From: Candidatus Kuenenbacteria bacterium CG_4_8_14_3_um_filter_39_15
Lineage (GTDB): Bacteria; Patescibacteriota; Patescibacteriia; UBA2196; GWA2-42-15
Direction: 5' to 3'
Assembly: GCA_002782365.1 (NCBI GenBank)
Contig: PFHP01000038.1
Coordinates: 1 to 13,942 of the forward strand
DNA: 13,942 nucleotides
In this document: in pieces, positions 11,338 to 13,942 of the stretch
Layout of the letters: each line of letters begins with the position of its first letter
Numbering within the stretch: position 1 is the stretch's first letter
Program-made: the position numbers and the translations under genes
The notes under the pieces: generated by a model
What the model was told of the DNA's origin: nothing
The model's database searches: none
What the model saw: the letters and a program-made list of their open reading frames with translations, nothing else

Positions 11338-13942
11338 TTATTTCTTCTTATCACTCCTCAAAAAACCTTCCTTATCAAAGCCCGTGCCAGCCGGAATAAG
11401 CTTGCCAATAATCACATTTTCTTTAAGTCCTCTCAAATGGTCAACCTTATCTGTCACGGCCGCGTCAATTAAGACTCTGGTTGTTTCCTGGAATGAAGCC
11501 GCGGACAAAAATGACTGGGCGGCTAAAGATGATTTGGTAATCCCCAAAAGCACTGTCTTACAGGTTGCCAACAGTTTTCCTTCTGCCTGAACTTTTTTAT
11601 TCTCCTCTTCAATTTCACCCTTTTCCACAACCTCACCCGGCGAAAAGATGGTATCCCCGGCCTCTTCAATGATCACCTTGGAAAACATCTGGCGGATTAT
11701 CACTTCCACGTGCTTATCATTCAGAGGCTGGCCTTGTGATGAATAAACATACTGAATTTCCTTGATAATATAATCCTCCACTGCTCGCTGGCCCCTTAAC
11801 TTATAAAGCTCAAACAAATCAACTGGCCCGCTTGACAGTTGTTCACCGCGCTCAACCATATCACCATCATTGATAACGAGATTAACGCCGCGGCCGATAT
11901 TTATCTCTTTTTCACTTTCCCTTTCTTGCATCACTTTTAAGATAATTTTTTTACCCTCTGGCTGAATATGCAACTTGCCTTCAAGAGGAGCGATAATATT
12001 ATTTTTCCCTTTAAATATTACCTCGCCTTTTTTCACTTTTTTACCATTTTTAAAAACAATCAAGCCCTTGTCCTCTTTATTAATTTCAAACGTCTCTTCT
12101 TGCCTGTCCACGCCATTAATTTTTAACACCTTCTCCCTTGTAATTTCATTGCTGGTTATTTGCACCTGGCCGGCAATCGGAGCTAAAAACGCCGCCCGCT
12201 TAATCGGCCGTGCTTCAAAAATCTCTTCTACCCTAGGCAATCCTTGAGTAATATCACCACCGCCAGCGACTCCGCCGGTATGGAATGTCCTCATTGTCAG
12301 CTGTGTCCCTGGTTCACCAATAGATTGGGCGGCGATAATTCCCACCGCCACGCCTTTTTTAACCAGCTCATTATAGCCCAGATCCCAGCCATAACATTTT
12401 TGACACACGCCCCGCTTTGATTTACAAGTTAAAATTGATCTGATTTTTACCTGTGCTAAATCAGCTTTTTCAATTTCTTTAGCTACATCATCATCAATTA
12501 TCTGGCCAGCCCGAGCTATCAATTTTCCCTTACCATCTTTAATCTCTTTAAGCAATACCCGGCCACGAACTCTCTTAACAATAGTCTCATCCATTTCTAT
12601 TGATATTTTTTTGGTGATCAGCATCCCTTCCTTGTCTCCGCAATCATCTTCGCTCACAATAACATCCTGGGCCACGTCAATTAAACGTCTGGTCAGATAG
12701 CCCGCGTTAGCAGTTCTCAAGGCCGTATCAGACAACCCTTTTCTCGCTCCGTGGGTCGTAATAAAATATTCCAAAACATGCATCCCTTCTTTTAAAGATG
12801 CTTTCACTGGCAGCTCAATAGTTTCGCCGGATGGGCTGGCCATCAACCCTCTCATGCCCATCATCTGTGTTGTCTGCCCCCAGGAACCGCGCGCGCCAGA
12901 ATTCATCATGGCAAATACCGCGCCGTTTTTGTCCAGCTTATCTTTACACATATCTACAATCCTATCCTTAATACCTGCCCAAATTTCAATAATCTTTACA
13001 TGTCGCTCGTCATTGGTTAAAAATCCCTGTTCATACTGATTTTCCACCTCCTCTACTTTACGTTCCGCTACCTCAAAAATTTGATACTTTTCCGGCATGG
13101 CCGGCAAATCATCCATCCCCCAAGAAATACCAGAGATAGTAATATATTTTGAAGCCAAATCCTTAATATCATCCAAAAAAATCACTGCCCTGTCCCGGCC
13201 ATAAAGATGAATTACTTCTTTGACTAATCCTTTTAACGTTCCCTTATCAGTTTGTTTGTTGATAAAACCAAGTTTATTCGGCACAATTTCATTAAAAATA
13301 ATCCTGCCCATTGAAGTAATTAATAATTCTTTGCCCAGCCTGACTTTCATTTTGTCCGAGAGTTCAATCACGCCCGCCTCCCAAGCCTGCCTGGCTTCAA
13401 TGACTGATGAAAATGTTTTGATCTGTTGATTATTATCATCTTCATTGCGAATCGTTGTCAGCAGATAACAGCCCAAGACAAAATCCTGCGCCGGCGTAAT
13501 GGATGGATCGCCGGTCGCCGGCTTTAAAATATTTTTAGACGAGAGGATTAGTTCCGCCGCTTCACGTTTTGCCCCTTCAGTCAAAGGGACATGAACCGCC
13601 ATCTGATCGCCATCAAAATCAGCATTAAATGGCGGGCAAACTAACGGATGAAGCTGAATCGCTTTGCCTTCAATTAAAATCGGTTTGAATGCTTGGATAC
13701 CAAGCCGATGCAATGTCGGCGCGCGGTTTAAAAGCACATGGGCGTTCTTGGTAATGCCTTCCAAAATATCCCACACCTCATTTCTATCTGATTCAATAAA
13801 TCTATTGGCGCTTCTGACATTATGCACGTATTCCCGCTTGATTAATTCAGCGATAATAAACGGCTTAAATAATTCTAAAGCCATCCTTTTGGGCAAGCCA
13901 CATTCATGAATCTTTAAATATGGTCCAACCACAATCACGCTT
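11338..13942 (-). CDS. rpoC: DNA-directed RNA polymerase subunit beta', 5' end cut by window edge
   Basis: Catalytic clamp subunit of RNA polymerase. The last 868 or so codons are visible; the frame is open through the right edge (SVIVVGPYLKIHECGLPK is internal to beta', so the GTG at 13938 is not a start). The Mg-binding NADFDGDQM motif lies about 105-113 residues into the visible part. The bridge-helix/trigger-loop region is present (MGMRGLMASPSGETIELPV, HGARKGLSDTALRTANAGYLTRRL). The second zinc site shows DDCGDKEG and CKSKRGVCQKC. GIIAAQSIGEPGTQLTMRTFH and the C-terminal SFLSAASFQETTRVL box are intact. The spacer domains between them are compact. rpoB would be expected beyond the right edge. 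Confidence 0.98.
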   Translation of the reverse strand, partial: SVIVVGPYLKIHECGLPKRMALELFKPFIIAELIKREYVHNVRSANRFIESDRNEVWDILEGITKNAHVLLNRAPTLHRLGIQAFKPILIEGKAIQLHPLVCPPFNADFDGDQMAVHVPLTEGAKREAAELILSSKNILKPATGDPSITPAQDFVLGCYLLTTIRNEDDNNQQIKTFSSVIEARQAWEAGVIELSDKMKVRLGKELLITSMGRIIFNEIVPNKLGFINKQTDKGTLKGLVKEVIHLYGRDRAVIFLDDIKDLASKYITISGISWGMDDLPAMPEKYQIFEVAERKVEEVENQYEQGFLTNDERHVKIIEIWAGIKDRIVDMCKDKLDKNGAVFAMMNSGARGSWGQTTQMMGMRGLMASPSGETIELPVKASLKEGMHVLEYFITTHGARKGLSDTALRTANAGYLTRRLIDVAQDVIVSEDDCGDKEGMLITKKISIEMDETIVKRVRGRVLLKEIKDGKGKLIARAGQIIDDDVAKEIEKADLAQVKIRSILTCKSKRGVCQKCYGWDLGYNELVKKGVAVGIIAAQSIGEPGTQLTMRTFHTGGVAGGGDITQGLPRVEEIFEARPIKRAAFLAPIAGQVQITSNEITREKVLKINGVDRQEETFEINKEDKGLIVFKNGKKVKKGEVIFKGKNNIIAPLEGKLHIQPEGKKIILKVMQERESEKEINIGRGVNLVINDGDMVERGEQLSSGPVDLFELYKLRGQRAVEDYIIKEIQYVYSSQGQPLNDKHVEVIIRQMFSKVIIEEAGDTIFSPGEVVEKGEIEEENKKVQAEGKLLATCKTVLLGITKSSLAAQSFLSAASFQETTRVLIDAAVTDKVDHLRGLKENVIIGKLIPAGTGFDKEGFLRSDKKK

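Noticed and set aside
13936..13938. GTG at 13938 as the start of rpoC
   Set aside because: The encoded residues are internal to beta' and the frame continues to the window edge, so it is a truncated gene.
1..13942. UGA recoding as in some CPR groups (Gracilibacteria, Absconditabacteria)
   Set aside because: All conserved genes read through with the standard code; no in-frame TGA was needed to complete any family.
1..13942. CRISPR arrays, insertion sequences or prophage genes
   Set aside because: No regularly spaced repeats, transposase motifs or phage genes were seen on either strand.

Overview
The window looks like a core chromosomal segment of a Candidate Phyla Radiation (Patescibacteria) bacterium, most likely Parcubacteria-like. 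This is an inference. It rests on the streamlined AT-rich style, the absence of Shine-Dalgarno sequences at every visible start, an rpsF-ssb-rpsR operon that runs into efp with no rplI, a RodZ-like HTH/membrane protein beside recA and ftsK, a SET-domain remnant, and an intron-bearing tRNA gene. No marker that fixes the lineage is complete, because rpoC is cut. The standard genetic code fits all genes; visible stops are TAA or TAG.

Layout, left to right: (1) the N-terminal three quarters of a class A penicillin-binding protein, minus strand, cut by the left edge; (2) divergent tyrS; (3) a damaged stretch with a 13-bp direct repeat, two mutually exclusive hairpins and the C-terminal half of a SET-domain gene; (4) a terminator/promoter junction and a tRNA cluster: tRNA-Ile(GAT), a tRNA-Phe(GAA) split by a 244-nt group I intron, an orphan tRNA 5' half, and tRNA-Pro(TGG); (5) the operon rpsF-ssb-rpsR-efp, ending in a bidirectional terminator; (6) the convergent minus-strand cluster ftsK-rodZ-like-recA; (7) a gene-poor stretch of about 550 bp with one very good promoter, an 18-codon mini-ORF and a hairpin; (8) an AlkD-type DNA glycosylase gene, separated by a 16-bp-stem bidirectional terminator from (9) rpoC, minus strand, cut by the right edge.

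The genes serve translation (tyrS, tRNAs, S6, S18, EF-P), transcription (rpoC), genome maintenance (ssb, recA, AlkD-like, FtsK) and cell wall and shape (PBP, RodZ-like, FtsK).

The most interesting element is the tRNA-Phe intron. Helices P1, P2, P3, P4, P6, P7, P8, P9 and P10 can be drawn directly from the sequence. The splice sites (U33 | intron | G34) are fixed by a U-G wobble in P1 and a perfect 5-bp P10. Next in interest are the orphan tRNA 5' half, whose similarity stops in the anticodon loop, and the short-leader, SD-less gene starts.
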